40,854 nt of DNA. It comes from CAZNPU01 sp964575335. GTDB lineage: Bacteria; Planctomycetota; Phycisphaerae; Phycisphaerales; SM1A02. The notes under the pieces were generated by a model, which saw only the letters and a program-made list of their open reading frames with translations, had not been told where the DNA came from and did not search any database. The translations under genes and the position numbers were made by a program. Where the stretch lies: assembly GCA_964575335.1 (NCBI GenBank), contig CAZNPU010000030.1, forward strand, positions 1-40,854, written 5' to 3'. This document shows positions 23,701-31,175 of this stretch, piece after piece. Within the stretch, counting starts at the first letter, position 1. Each line of letters begins with the position of its first letter.

Positions 23701-23814
23701 GTGCTTGCGCCAGGCACGAGCTGTCGCCAGCAACTGCACGACGCTCTTGGACGAAAAGCACAGCATCCGATAGAACTCATTGCGCAGGAACTCGGCGTAC
23801 TTGATGCGCCATAG
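20797..23814 (+). CDS. FAD-linked oxidase / Fe-S fusion, YdiJ-type D-2-hydroxyacid dehydrogenase
   Basis: A 1005-residue fusion with the size and order of E. coli YdiJ, a D-2-hydroxyglutarate dehydrogenase. The FAD-binding PCMH domain has GVVCPRNIAEAERVL, LPRGGGTSLAGQTVN and ANIGGMIGNNSAGAYSI; the oxidase C-terminal domain has YYAHASVGCLHIRPLVN and LSGEHGDGRVRSHLLE. Next come ferredoxin cysteines: CNGAGVCRRMKNGTMCPSY and, near residue 645, CLSCKACKSECPSNVD. The final part is a heterodisulfide-reductase-type module with two Cys-rich motifs (RLGCCGRS and DSGCCGMAGS). Electrons from D-lactate or D-2-hydroxyglutarate would go to a quinone or carrier. GTG start without a ribosome site. It may belong with the thioredoxin-fusion gene 47 nt upstream. 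Confidence 0.92.
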   Translation: MTTVASDIRLPVLPSSVASPSEAKRSQIARDLAALIEGDVRFDRHYRMLYATDASLYQVEPIGVVCPRNIAEAERVLEYCAAHDLPVLPRGGGTSLAGQTVNTAVVIDFSAYCRNLLEVNAAQRFARVEPGIVLDHLNAQLAQYGLQFGPDVATSSHANIGGMIGNNSAGAYSIVYGRTVEHLLALDVMLADGTKLRLDEGASERDERVRDLTQRIANVVLPREREIEKRFPKIIRHVDGYNLDLILQQLRDSTPGTFDRVNLAKLICGSEGTLAVTLEATLNLVLLPKRRGLAIVGFADVEQALHSLIAILETKPAAVELIDDVVIDLALKNTEYQRYVELLPKPPTGTAGAVLYVAYFADDDLQLQQRFDELQSRFAQQRINCYTDPAAMLQAWKLRKAGEPLLHGLHGPRKPLTFVEDLAVDPHRLADFVRDFRELVKRYGTRAAYYAHASVGCLHIRPLVNIRDERDRIMMQRIAEESADLVMRYGGALSGEHGDGRVRSHLLERYYGKEICDAFRAIKAIFDPHNRLNPGNIVSPTPGEMLENLRVKPGDQFVEVPPVKTYFRYEKEHGFAEAVELCNGAGVCRRMKNGTMCPSYRATLDERHATRGRGNALRLAITGQFSPDGRTPAWNDPDTLETLSLCLSCKACKSECPSNVDIAKLKAEYLAQSYAASRRIPLTARVFGHIRLLNRLGSAMYPIANAIGKFAPVKMIADRLLGLHPKRALPHFDRSLYRWMASRAQPDQSAPAVVLFPDCFTVYNEPHIGRAAVLTLEALGYRVVLPRLGCCGRSLISTGLLAQAISTCRRTAQQLLECVKQEQAVAVVGCEPSCVSAIKDEWLDLDMGVDPDALRELAAITAMVEQFIEAAWERHPRAAEINTQHLARIDSDQPPVLLHAHCHQKALWGAESSSQALARVVGQRLRVLDSGCCGMAGSFGYMNDHYDVSMRIGEQSLFGPVREAPEAIVLAPGTSCRQQLHDALGRKAQHPIELIAQELGVLDAP

Positions 23815-23837
23815 CGCGTAACCGCAGCGTCAGGTCA

Positions 23838-23877
23838 ATAAAAAAGCCCGCTGCCGATTGGGGCTGCGGCGGCGGGC
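23838..23877 (-). terminator. Intrinsic terminator of the DegP gene
   Basis: Plus-strand arms GCCCGCTGCCG (23846-23856) and CGGCGGCGGGC (23867-23877), with one mismatch, preceded by AATAAAAAA; on the minus strand this is a GC-rich stem followed by T6. It lies 84 nt past the protease stop. The plus-strand oxidoreductase gene ends just beyond, so the region is convergent. Confidence 0.8.
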
Positions 23878-23960
23878 AGGGAAAGGTATATCAAGTCAAG
23901 TTCAATTAAGTTGCAGGGAACAACCGACCGTACGATCAGCGGCGCATCTCATTGTTCTGG

Positions 23961-25520
23961 TTATTTATCGGCATTGCGCAGAATCACGATGCGGGCCAGG
24001 CCGTTGCGAATGACCTGCAGGCTGACGCCTCGTGAAAGGTCAGCCTTCTGCATGGCCTGATTGAACTCTTCAATGTTGCTGACGGCAACACCGTCAACTT
24101 GCGCGATGATATCGCCTCGGGCAATATCTGCCTTGGCGGCAAGGCTGTTGGGGGCAACGCGACTCACAACTACGCCCGATCGATCCTGCGCATTGAGCTG
24201 CTGGGCCAATTCCGGCGTCAACTCCTGCACGGTGAGGCCAAGGTTCGCAGCGCCGGGCTGACGCGCAGATGCGCCAGGCGCGTTGCGTCCGGTGAGCTGC
24301 GCAAACTGCGTTGCGCGGTCGCCGAGCGTAACTTGAATATCCTGCGCACGGCCGTCGCGGAAAACCGTAAGCGTTACGGTCTCGCCCGGTGCGCGCTCGG
24401 CCACCATGTTCAGCAGCGTACGATTGTCCGGCGTGGGACGGCCGTCGATGTGCGTCACAATGTCGCCAACACGGATGCCGGCTTTGGCTGCGCCGCTGTC
24501 GGGATAGACGTCGGCAATCAGCACGCCGCTGGTGCCCTCAAAGCCGTAATACTCGGAAGCCTGCTCCGTGAGCGGGGCGATCTGCACCCCCAGCGCGCCG
24601 CGGCGCACCATGCCGTTCTCCGACAGGCTGTCAAAGACGCGCTTGACCATGTTGCTGGGAATGGCAAAGCCGACGCCCTGGTAACCGCCGGAGCGCGTGC
24701 TGATGGCGGTGTTGATGCCGACCACCTCGCCATAGAGATTCACCAATGGCCCGCCGGAGTTGCCGGGGTTGATCGCTGCATCGGTTTGGATGAAGTCTTC
24801 AAAGGTCGCCAGGTTCATGCCGGTGCGTCCCTTGGCGCTGACGATGCCCGCAGTCACGGTCTTTTGCAGACCAAACGGACTGCCAATGGCCACGACCCAC
24901 TCGCCGACCTCAAGCGCATCAGAATCGCCGAAGGTTGCAGGAGTAAGTCCGCTCGCATCAATCTTGATCAGCGCGAGATCGGTATCGACGTCGGTGCCGA
25001 CCACCTCCGCATCGTATTCGGAATCGTCAGCCAGGCGCACCTTGATTTCGGTTGCGCCATCAACCACATGGTTATTGGTGATGATGTAGCCATCAGCGCT
25101 GGCGATCACACCCGTGCCTTGGCCAACGCGCTCCTGCGGTATTTGGGGCAGGTTGGGGATTGACCGGAACCCGGGAATGTCATCGCCGAAAAATCGCCGG
25201 AAAAACTCGTCATCAAACGGGTTGATAGGTCCGGGCTGCAACTGCAGTGAGCCGCTGGTGGTGGCAATCTGCTGCGTGGATCGGATATGCACGACCGAAG
25301 GCGAAACCGACCGGGCCACCTCTTTGAAAGCCTCTGACAATGCCAGGGCGTGCTTGAGATGCTCCGGGGCCGCTGGGCTTTGACGTGTCGCCTGCCCATC
25401 CTGCGGCTGCGCATGAAGGTTCTCGACAATGGATGAACTGCCCAGGCCGGTGGCAAACGCCAGTGCGACCGCGGCAAACAACTTGCTTGTTCGCTTGAAG
25501 GTTATCGAATCGGTGTTCAT
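23961..25520 (-). CDS. DegP/HtrA periplasmic serine protease, two PDZ domains
   Basis: Envelope protein-quality-control protease of 519 residues. Order: signal peptide (hydrophobic residues 14-30), a Q-rich linker, trypsin-like domain with GQGTGVIASADGYIITNNHVV (His151), TDLALIKI (Asp181) and INPGNSGGPLVN (Ser255), then PDZ1 from about 290 (GALGVQIAPLTEQ) and PDZ2 from about 405 (LGLTVQELTPEL). The extended segment PFDDEFFRRFFGDD before the protease domain is the LA loop typical of DegP/DegQ/MucD. ATG 25520 was chosen from position relative to the signal peptide; GGAAGG lies about 12 nt upstream, and ATG 25547 is possible. Followed by a strong terminator. Confidence 0.95.
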   Translation of the reverse strand: MNTDSITFKRTSKLFAAVALAFATGLGSSSIVENLHAQPQDGQATRQSPAAPEHLKHALALSEAFKEVARSVSPSVVHIRSTQQIATTSGSLQLQPGPINPFDDEFFRRFFGDDIPGFRSIPNLPQIPQERVGQGTGVIASADGYIITNNHVVDGATEIKVRLADDSEYDAEVVGTDVDTDLALIKIDASGLTPATFGDSDALEVGEWVVAIGSPFGLQKTVTAGIVSAKGRTGMNLATFEDFIQTDAAINPGNSGGPLVNLYGEVVGINTAISTRSGGYQGVGFAIPSNMVKRVFDSLSENGMVRRGALGVQIAPLTEQASEYYGFEGTSGVLIADVYPDSGAAKAGIRVGDIVTHIDGRPTPDNRTLLNMVAERAPGETVTLTVFRDGRAQDIQVTLGDRATQFAQLTGRNAPGASARQPGAANLGLTVQELTPELAQQLNAQDRSGVVVSRVAPNSLAAKADIARGDIIAQVDGVAVSNIEEFNQAMQKADLSRGVSLQVIRNGLARIVILRNADK

Positions 25521-25918
25521 GGCGTGTTCAATTCCTTCCTGTCCCATGTGTTCGCTGAAATTGGCAACCCCGCATTGCACCAGACTTCACTACTGGCGGC
25601 ATGTTCTGATTGTTCGTCGTCGAGGCAGGCTGGGCAAGGGGGGATGAGTGCGGGATTGGATTCGTAACTGTTTTATTGGCAATGGTTTGTATGTTCTTTT
25701 GGCTTTGCCGGTATGGCTCCGGAAAGACCGCCCGATATCTTTTTTTTTCGAAGAACCAAGAGGAGGTTTCACCCGCTGCCAATTCTCCGCATGGGCAGCC
25801 GGACAGCCCGGAAGTCCCTGCTGCAGAACCCATGTGTCGCCTGGAGCAGCAGGGGATGCGCTTTGTCAGAGAGATGAGCTATGTATGAACGCCGAGCGAG
25901 TGAAGCGTCCACCCCTGA
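25521..25918. other. Non-coding region between the DegP and aminotransferase genes
   Basis: 398 nt holding the 5' region of the minus-strand protease gene. It contains a T9 run on the plus strand (25740-25748), preceded by CCGGTATGGCTCCGG-like dyad sequence. Small open frames on both strands look random (one runs straight through the T9 tract). No clear promoter was identified. Confidence 0.4.
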
Positions 25919-27118
25919 TCAGGTTGCCAGTTCAAGCACCGCCTGAGCCAGATGTTCATATTGATCTGGTGTGTTGTAAATCTGGCAGCACGGCCTGATC
26001 CACCAGCGGCCATCCCAATCCACGATCGGCGCTTCAATGCGGTATTGATCGTACAGAGCAGCATGCAGCTTTGCCGGCTCAGTAAACTTCGCGCGCAGCG
26101 TTTCCTGCCGGGGCAGCAGAACTGTCGTCATCGAGCCGATCATGCTGCCGTCCAGCGGCGTGCTCGGCTCAACCTGCCAGCGATCGCACAACATCGCCTG
26201 CACCCAGACTGCCAGTTCGTGGTTGTGCTGCATGACGCGCTCCCATCCGAAGCCTGCCATGTACTCAAGCGCAGCTGCGGTTGAAAGCCACGGTGTGATG
26301 TCGCGCGTGCCCTGCCACTCGAATTCTTTGGCGAATCCCTGTTCGTAGAAGTGACTGATGGTGGTGGGGTGGATGTGCTGCTGACGGTCAGGGCGAACCC
26401 ACAAAAACGCTGCGCCTGACGGTGCGCACACCCACTTGTGCAGGTTGCCCGTGTAATACGCTGCGCCGAGCGATTCGAGATCAAGCGGCACCATGCCCGG
26501 GGCATGTGCGCCGTCGATAAGCACATCAACATTTCGATCCCGGCATAGCTGCACGATCGACTCGATCGGAAACAGCACCGCAGTGGGCGAGGTGATGTGA
26601 TCGATGACCAGCAGACGCGTGCGATCAGAAACAGCGTTTGCAATCGCACTGACAATTTCATCTGGCGAACGTAGCGGAAGCGGCAGCGCGATTTCGCGAT
26701 ACGTCGCGCCGGCTCGCTGAGCAAGATGGCGCATGGCTTGCCGCACCGCGTTGTACACGTGGTTGGTTGTGAGCAGTTCCTCGCCGGGTTTGAACGTGAG
26801 CGAACGCAACACAGCGTTGACCCCGCCGGTGGCGTTGGTCACGAATCTCAGATTGTTCGGATCCGCCCCGATGAATTCGCCCACGCGCCGAGCCGCTTCG
26901 CCTATCAGCGTGGTGCGTTTCCGGTCAAGCCACTCGATCGGCCGCGATTCGTAGGTTTCGCGCAGCTTCGCCTGAGCCTGCATCACCCGCTTCGGCCTTG
27001 CTCCGAAACAGCCGTGGTTCAAAAACGCGATTTCAGGATCAAGCGCCCACTCAGCAATCAGGTGAGAGCCAAGCGGTTGGGGCGGGGAAATGACGGTGGC
27101 GGCATCAGCATTGCTCAT
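25919..27118 (-). CDS. Class V aminotransferase, isopenicillin-N-epimerase-like
   Basis: A 399-residue fold-type I PLP enzyme of the class V group (NifS/CsdA/epimerase relatives). Landmarks: IAFLNHGCFGARPKRVMQA at the start, RFVTNATGGVNAVLRSL for the cofactor phosphate, LLTTNHVYNAVRQAM, LLVIDHITSPTAVLFPI, VLIDGAHAPGMVPLDL with the Asp that contacts the pyridine nitrogen, and YYTGNLHKWVCAPSGAAFLWV with the Schiff-base Lys at about 228. No catalytic cysteine loop of desulfurases is evident, so an epimerase/lyase or aminotransferase activity is more likely. The frame is open for 115 codons upstream, but ATG 27118 matches the family start and is preceded by TACCCT at 7 nt. Confidence 0.9.
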   Translation of the reverse strand: MSNADAATVISPPQPLGSHLIAEWALDPEIAFLNHGCFGARPKRVMQAQAKLRETYESRPIEWLDRKRTTLIGEAARRVGEFIGADPNNLRFVTNATGGVNAVLRSLTFKPGEELLTTNHVYNAVRQAMRHLAQRAGATYREIALPLPLRSPDEIVSAIANAVSDRTRLLVIDHITSPTAVLFPIESIVQLCRDRNVDVLIDGAHAPGMVPLDLESLGAAYYTGNLHKWVCAPSGAAFLWVRPDRQQHIHPTTISHFYEQGFAKEFEWQGTRDITPWLSTAAALEYMAGFGWERVMQHNHELAVWVQAMLCDRWQVEPSTPLDGSMIGSMTTVLLPRQETLRAKFTEPAKLHAALYDQYRIEAPIVDWDGRWWIRPCCQIYNTPDQYEHLAQAVLELAT

Positions 27119-27125
27119 GGCCAAA

Positions 27126-27131
27126 AGGGTA
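27126..27131 (-). promoter_or_regulatory. Candidate -10 box of the class V aminotransferase gene
   Basis: On the minus strand TACCCT ends 7 nt before the ATG, with GTGACC 17 bp further upstream as a weak -35. No ribosome site is present. Confidence 0.4.
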
Positions 27132-27416
27132 GCGTGGAACCATGTGGCGGTCACATTGGGCGAAAATAGTCCTATAAGCTGAGGAAAGTCCGAGAACTTA
27201 GACGGGGGTTGTGCGTCCCACGGCCGATAAAAGGCCCCGAAAATCGCGCCAACACCGGGTTGCAATATGGACCATGTTTGGGTAACGTATTCCGAACAGA
27301 TTTGCCGATGTATTCTGCAGGGCGTTTGTCGTTCTGGCCGAGATGCTGGCCTGAAGAGTTCAGCAACACCCCAAGATATGGTGAGGCCACCGCCTCGCGC
27401 CACAACGGAGAGATAT

Positions 27417-27873
27417 ATGACCATTCCACTTGTGCAAACCGGCCCCGGTGGACAATACATCACGAGCTATCTGCCGCACGGTCGCCGCATCGTCGCCTAC
27501 ACCGGCTTGGCCGGTCAGCTTGCCGCGGCCAATAACCAGCCCGATGGCGAATCTGCCGGCGGTTTTACCCCCGGATTTACCGCACAAAACCATCGCCACG
27601 CGCATGAGCAGGCTGCAGATGAGTCATCTGATTGCACCCGTCGGACCAAGCCGACGTTGCTTGCGCGATTGCTCGGCATCGACCGTGTCGAACTAAGCCG
27701 GGCAGCAATTCGACAACTGCAGGGACAGAACTCCAGGGCAAGCTGCGCTGCTGCGGCATCTGCGCACTCGCACCCGCAGCGTCATCAGCAAGATCAAGCC
27801 TCGCCGCCGCCTGCCGTTGCAGCGTCAACGCTTGCTGGGGCTGCATCCGCCTGGCTTAGCAACCAAGGCGTAG
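27417..27873 (+). pseudogene. Unrecognised gene upstream of lexA, apparently frameshifted
   Basis: ATG 27417 follows GGAGAG (27408-27413) and opens a frame with good codon usage: MTIPLVQTGPGGQYITSYL, then HGRRIVAYTGLAGQLAAANN and KPTLLARLLGIDRVEL. From about 27700-27730 the frame becomes His/Ala/Ser-poor in sense and runs into the lexA coding sequence (its stop is at 28284-28286), whereas the next frame reads GQAALLRHLRTRTRSVISK followed by a basic tail ending LATKA and TAG (27871-27873), with better third-position GC by a rough count. One extra base would explain it. Without the shift the protein would be 289 residues and overlap lexA by about 200 nt, which is unlikely. Family and function unknown; the position next to lexA could mean an SOS-linked gene, but that is a guess. 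Confidence 0.35.
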
Positions 27874-27875
27874 TC

Positions 27876-27900
27876 CTGCAGCAATGGCGATCTGCTGCAG
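27876..27900 (+). repeat. Inverted repeat between the unknown gene and lexA
   Basis: Perfect arms CTGCAGCA (27876-27883) and TGCTGCAG (27893-27900) with a 9-nt spacer, just after the TAG of the frame-corrected unknown gene and about 180 nt before lexA. There is no T-tract. It could be a weak terminator or a protein-binding dyad; it does not match the E. coli or Gram-positive LexA boxes. Confidence 0.35.
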
Positions 27901-28083
27901 AACAGCTCGCAGCGCCGCTGGCGGCGATTGCATCCGGTCAGAACGCACGCGTCGCCCTCGTGGCCGACGCATCCTGCGTGCCTGTTGTCGTTGTCAAGGA
28001 TATTGACTGGCGTCATTCGCAGCGTGGATGCGGCCTCGCGCATCCTTCACCCAGCCAACCCCCATCAGCAGAGGAAGACCGTC

Positions 28084-28701
28084 ATGAATCTCACACCCAA
28101 GCAGCTCAAGATCCTTCAGTTGATTCGAGAGTCACGAATCGTTCGGGGTTATTCGCCAACCATGCAGGAACTCGCCGACGAACTCGGCGTCAGCAAGGTT
28201 ACGGTATTCGAGCACGTCGAAGCGCTGATCAAGAAAGGCGCGCTCAGGCGCGATCCCAACAAGGCACGCTCTTTGTCCATCTGTGAAGACGTAGTGATGC
28301 CCGATGAGGCCCAGCCGCTGACCTTCCCGCTGGTCGGCAAGATCGCTGCTGGGTATCCCATCGAAAAATACCCCACCGACGACCGCCTGAACCTCGAAGA
28401 GCTTTTCGGTCCGCGCGTGGGGCAGCGAGGCGGCACCTTCGCGCTGCGCGTCGATGGCGATTCCATGAAAGATGAAGGCATCCTCGATGGTGATTACGTG
28501 CTCGTTGAACGCCGCGAAACCGCCCGCAACGGCGAACGCGTCGTCGCGCTGCTGGCCAACGGTGAAACAACGCTGAAGACGTTCTACCGCGAGCCGGACG
28601 GCCGCATCCGTCTCCAGCCCGCCAACAGCGCCTTCCAGCCCATCATCGTCAACGACTGCAAAATTCAGGGTGTGGTGATCGGCGTCATGCGCCGGTATTG
28701 A
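28084..28701 (+). CDS. lexA: LexA repressor
   Basis: SOS repressor of 205 residues. The N-terminal winged helix has LTPKQLKILQLIRESRIVRGYSP in parts and TMQELADELGVSKVTVFEHVEAL as the recognition helix-turn-helix. The self-cleavage site Ala-Gly is in LVGKIAAGYPI; the catalytic Ser lies in RVDGDSMKDEGI and the Lys in GETTLKTFY, so it should be cleavable through RecA. The start has an AGAGGAAG ribosome site. The operator could not be identified: planctomycete LexA boxes are not known to me and the upstream dyad (27876-27900) is only a candidate. It is followed by a 129-nt inverted-repeat element. Confidence 0.95.
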   Translation: MNLTPKQLKILQLIRESRIVRGYSPTMQELADELGVSKVTVFEHVEALIKKGALRRDPNKARSLSICEDVVMPDEAQPLTFPLVGKIAAGYPIEKYPTDDRLNLEELFGPRVGQRGGTFALRVDGDSMKDEGILDGDYVLVERRETARNGERVVALLANGETTLKTFYREPDGRIRLQPANSAFQPIIVNDCKIQGVVIGVMRRY

Positions 28702-29106
28702 TTCCAGGAACGATGCGGGTAGTGGGTCAGTTTGAACCTGAACCTGTGCCGATGCTGCGCCAAGACTCTCCAGATCCGTGAGTCGAACAACTCGGCTCAA
28801 AAACGCGCAACCAGTAACGGGAAAGTCAAACTGGCTCACTACCCACCAATGCATGCAAGTGCAATGACAGGAACAAAGCTGCGCGCATGTGCCCGCATGT
28901 CCCATGAAGGCAGCAATCAAAGGCAGCTCAAACCGCAGCAGGAAGCAGGCAATGCGCGATTGACCCGCGCGCTGTGGGCAAGCCGACAGCAATTGCGCTC
29001 ACAGCCCGCAAAGACGTGAATATTTCAGCAATTCTGAATGCAAGTGCCGTTGACTGGTCAATGCAATTGCAGAGCTGCCGACCGCTGCTGCATGTCTGCG
29101 TATTGC
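28702..29106. other. Non-coding region after lexA
   Basis: 405 nt between lexA and the convergent GTPase gene. It contains the inverted-repeat element at 28717-28845 and, beyond it, about 260 nt where I see no gene or terminator. A 95-codon open frame (28732-29019) crosses the element and looks random. Confidence 0.5.
28717..28845 (+). repeat. 129-nt element bounded by 19-nt inverted repeats
   Basis: Left arm GGGTAGTGGGTCAGTTTGA (28717-28735) and right arm TCAAACTGGCTCACTACCC (28827-28845). As plus-strand RNA all 19 positions pair, 17 Watson-Crick and 2 G-U; on the other strand the two would be C-A mismatches. An inner hairpin-like pair lies at 28776-28795 (CCGTGAGT/ACTCGG). No target-site duplication is visible. 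It could be a MITE-like relic or a structured RNA in the lexA 3' UTR. Confidence 0.55.
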
Positions 29107-30120
29107 TTATGTCTTGATCAGCCGCGGGTCGAAGAGCCAGGGCCTTGGGTTTTTACGATCGGCGGGGGGCACGAGGTCATCGCGAATAGTGGCGACCAAT
29201 GATGTGATGCCTTCGCCGGTGGTGGCGCTGACGCGCAGCACGTCGGGCGGCAGCGCATCGCCGTGATGCAGTTTCTCCGGAAGCAAATCCGCTTTGTTGA
29301 GAATGCGAAGGTCGGACACGCGCTGCAGATCGGGCCAGTCGTGCTCGTGATCGGTCATGGCGATGAGGTAATCAGCATCTTTGATCAGACGCTGCGCGAT
29401 CGCAATGGCGCGCGCCTCGATCGGATCATCGCTTTCCCGCAGGCCCGGCGTATCGTGCCAGTCAACCACGAGACCAGCCAGATCAATTCGTCCTGCAGTG
29501 TAGTCGCGCGTGGTGCCGGGCATATCCAGCGCGATCGACATGGCCCGTCCCAGAAGCGCGTTGCTGAGCGTGCTTTTGCCAACATTGGGCCGGCCGGCCA
29601 GCACAACCGTGGGCGGAGTGAGCAGTCGATTCAAACGCTTTGAACGTTTGCGGTCTTCGGGCGTCAGGTGTTCGCCTGCTTCAACAAAGGTCCGCCAGCG
29701 GCGGGGCTGATCGAGCAGCAGATCAATCGCCATCGGGCTTGGCGACCGGGCCAGCGCGAGCATCATCAGCGCTTCGAACCGGTCGGCTGCTTCAGGGTAA
29801 AGCTGCTGCGGATCAGGAGCATCGTCACCATCAAATACATCGCCGGGCAATACCGCACCGAGTTCAAGCAATCGCGCAGTCAGACGTTGCACGACGCGCG
29901 GCCCGCCGTGGGGCATGAGCTGTGCGACATGTTCATCCAGCCGCACCGCCAGGCCGTCATCGATGTTTTCCATGCGCACGAGCCTGGCCTGTCGCAGCGG
30001 CCAGTCGTCAACGCCGGTGATCGCTTGAAGCACCGGCATGCAATTGCCCACCAGTTGCAGAATGGCGATCGCACCTGGCTGGTTGGCGGTGGTGTGGATG
30101 AGCCAGCATGATGCAGTCAT
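29107..30120 (-). CDS. Shortened MnmE/TrmE-like GTPase
   Basis: A 337-residue homologue of the tRNA-modification GTPase MnmE. The N-terminal formyl-THF-binding part is recognisable but compressed: GAIAILQLVG (residues 16-25) and LMPHGGPRVVQRLTARLLELGA (68-89). A reduced helical segment follows, then a complete G domain: G1 GRPNVGKST (176-184), G2 PGTTRD (201-206), G3 DTPGLRES (223-230), G4 NKAD (275-278) and SAT (298-300). MnmE is normally about 450 residues and ends in a C-x-G-K motif essential for U34 modification; here the protein ends FDPRLIKT with no such Cys. So tRNA modification is doubtful and this may be a lineage-specific derivative. MnmG is not in the window. Confidence 0.82.
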   Translation of the reverse strand: MTASCWLIHTTANQPGAIAILQLVGNCMPVLQAITGVDDWPLRQARLVRMENIDDGLAVRLDEHVAQLMPHGGPRVVQRLTARLLELGAVLPGDVFDGDDAPDPQQLYPEAADRFEALMMLALARSPSPMAIDLLLDQPRRWRTFVEAGEHLTPEDRKRSKRLNRLLTPPTVVLAGRPNVGKSTLSNALLGRAMSIALDMPGTTRDYTAGRIDLAGLVVDWHDTPGLRESDDPIEARAIAIAQRLIKDADYLIAMTDHEHDWPDLQRVSDLRILNKADLLPEKLHHGDALPPDVLRVSATTGEGITSLVATIRDDLVPPADRKNPRPWLFDPRLIKT

Positions 30121-30335
30121 GAGCGATGAAGCAGGCGTAAGCGTTGCAGGCAGCGGTGTCGTTCTCGAAGCGCGTTGCAGTAATGGTGATGATGGCGGCG
30201 ATCAAGAAGAATTATTGATGCGATCCGTTCATCATCTCATCTCACACTCATCATGGCGTAACGTCTGCGCCAGGGCGATGAGCCGGACATGATGATGACA
30301 ATGATGGCAGCGGTCTGTTGTGCATCTGCACCAGA

Positions 30336-31175
30336 TCAGTCCGCATCGTTGCTGCGGCGTTTGACCTGCGGCCTGCTCGCTTTGTCCTCGTCATCACCAT
30401 CATCGTCGGCCAGCGCGTGTTTGGCGGCGGTGGCAATCCCCATGAGCGTCAGATCGGGAACAATGCGGTCGATCAGTTCTTCATTTTCAAAGAGTACCGG
30501 CGCATCGCCGCCGGTGGCGATAACCGTGGGAAAGGCGCCGAAGTGTTCGGCATATTGCTCGACCAGCCGCTGCACCATGCCGCGGATGCCATGAAAAACC
30601 CCCTGATACATCGCCTGGGCGGTGTTGCGGCCAAAGACTTCGCTGTCCGGGGCGCGGAACGTGAGTTCAGGCAGCGCAGCGGTATGTTCGTGCAATGCGC
30701 GAAGCTGCATTGATGCACCCGGGGCAATTGCGCCGCCGTGAAATGTGCCTGCACCGTCAACGAAATCGACGGTCACCGCCGTGCCCGCATCGATGACGAC
30801 GCACGCCTGCTTGAGACGGTCATATGCAGCGGCGGCATTGAGCAGGCGGTCCACGCCGGTGATTGTTTCCGGATCAAGCTGAATGCCGATCGGAATGGGG
30901 ACATCATCGCCAATGCGGTAAACATCGGTGGAAAGCTGGTCTTCCAAGGCCGATTGCAGGCGATCGGCGTGCTGGTCGTTGACGGAGGCGATCAGGATGG
31001 CGCGGCGAGCCGCGTTTGCCGCCTGCTGCCAGCATTGTGTGACAAGCTGGATCGTGGGTGCGAGGTCGGCATTTGAAAAGCGTTCAGATCGCTCGAGCTG
31101 ATCGTTGTCGAACAGACCGACCTGCGTGCGAGTGTTGCCGATGTTGATGGCGATGAGAATGTTGCCCGTGCTCAT
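30336..31175 (-). CDS. coaX: Type III pantothenate kinase
   Basis: First step of CoA synthesis from pantothenate. The 279-residue product has the ASKHA-fold motifs: IAINIGNTRTQVGLFDND at the start, PETITGVDRLLNAAAAYDRL, CVVIDAGTAVTVDFVD, FHGGAIAPGASMQLRAL, and ATGGDAPVLFE near the end, followed by an acidic then basic tail (DDDGDDEDK, KRRSND). The phosphate-binding motif is usually DxGNT; here the Asp is Asn (NIGNT, Asn11). Start at ATG 31175; TACACT lies 10 nt upstream and there is no ribosome site, so the leader would be only a few bases. The GTPase gene follows at a distance of 215 nt. Confidence 0.92.
   Translation of the reverse strand: MSTGNILIAINIGNTRTQVGLFDNDQLERSERFSNADLAPTIQLVTQCWQQAANAARRAILIASVNDQHADRLQSALEDQLSTDVYRIGDDVPIPIGIQLDPETITGVDRLLNAAAAYDRLKQACVVIDAGTAVTVDFVDGAGTFHGGAIAPGASMQLRALHEHTAALPELTFRAPDSEVFGRNTAQAMYQGVFHGIRGMVQRLVEQYAEHFGAFPTVIATGGDAPVLFENEELIDRIVPDLTLMGIATAAKHALADDDGDDEDKASRPQVKRRSNDAD

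Noticed and set aside
25610..25998. Plus-strand open frames between the DegP and class V aminotransferase genes
   Set aside because: They pass through a T9 run, have no ribosome site, and one overlaps the aminotransferase coding sequence.
27178..27196. GAGGAAAGTCCGAG, resembling the conserved 5' core of RNase P RNA
   Set aside because: The other conserved RNase P segments (including the 3' ACAGAAACCCG-type block and the central AGAGCAAACC-type stretch) are absent in the following 300 nt.
28732..29019. 95-codon open frame after lexA
   Set aside because: It runs across the 129-nt inverted-repeat element and shows no coding character.
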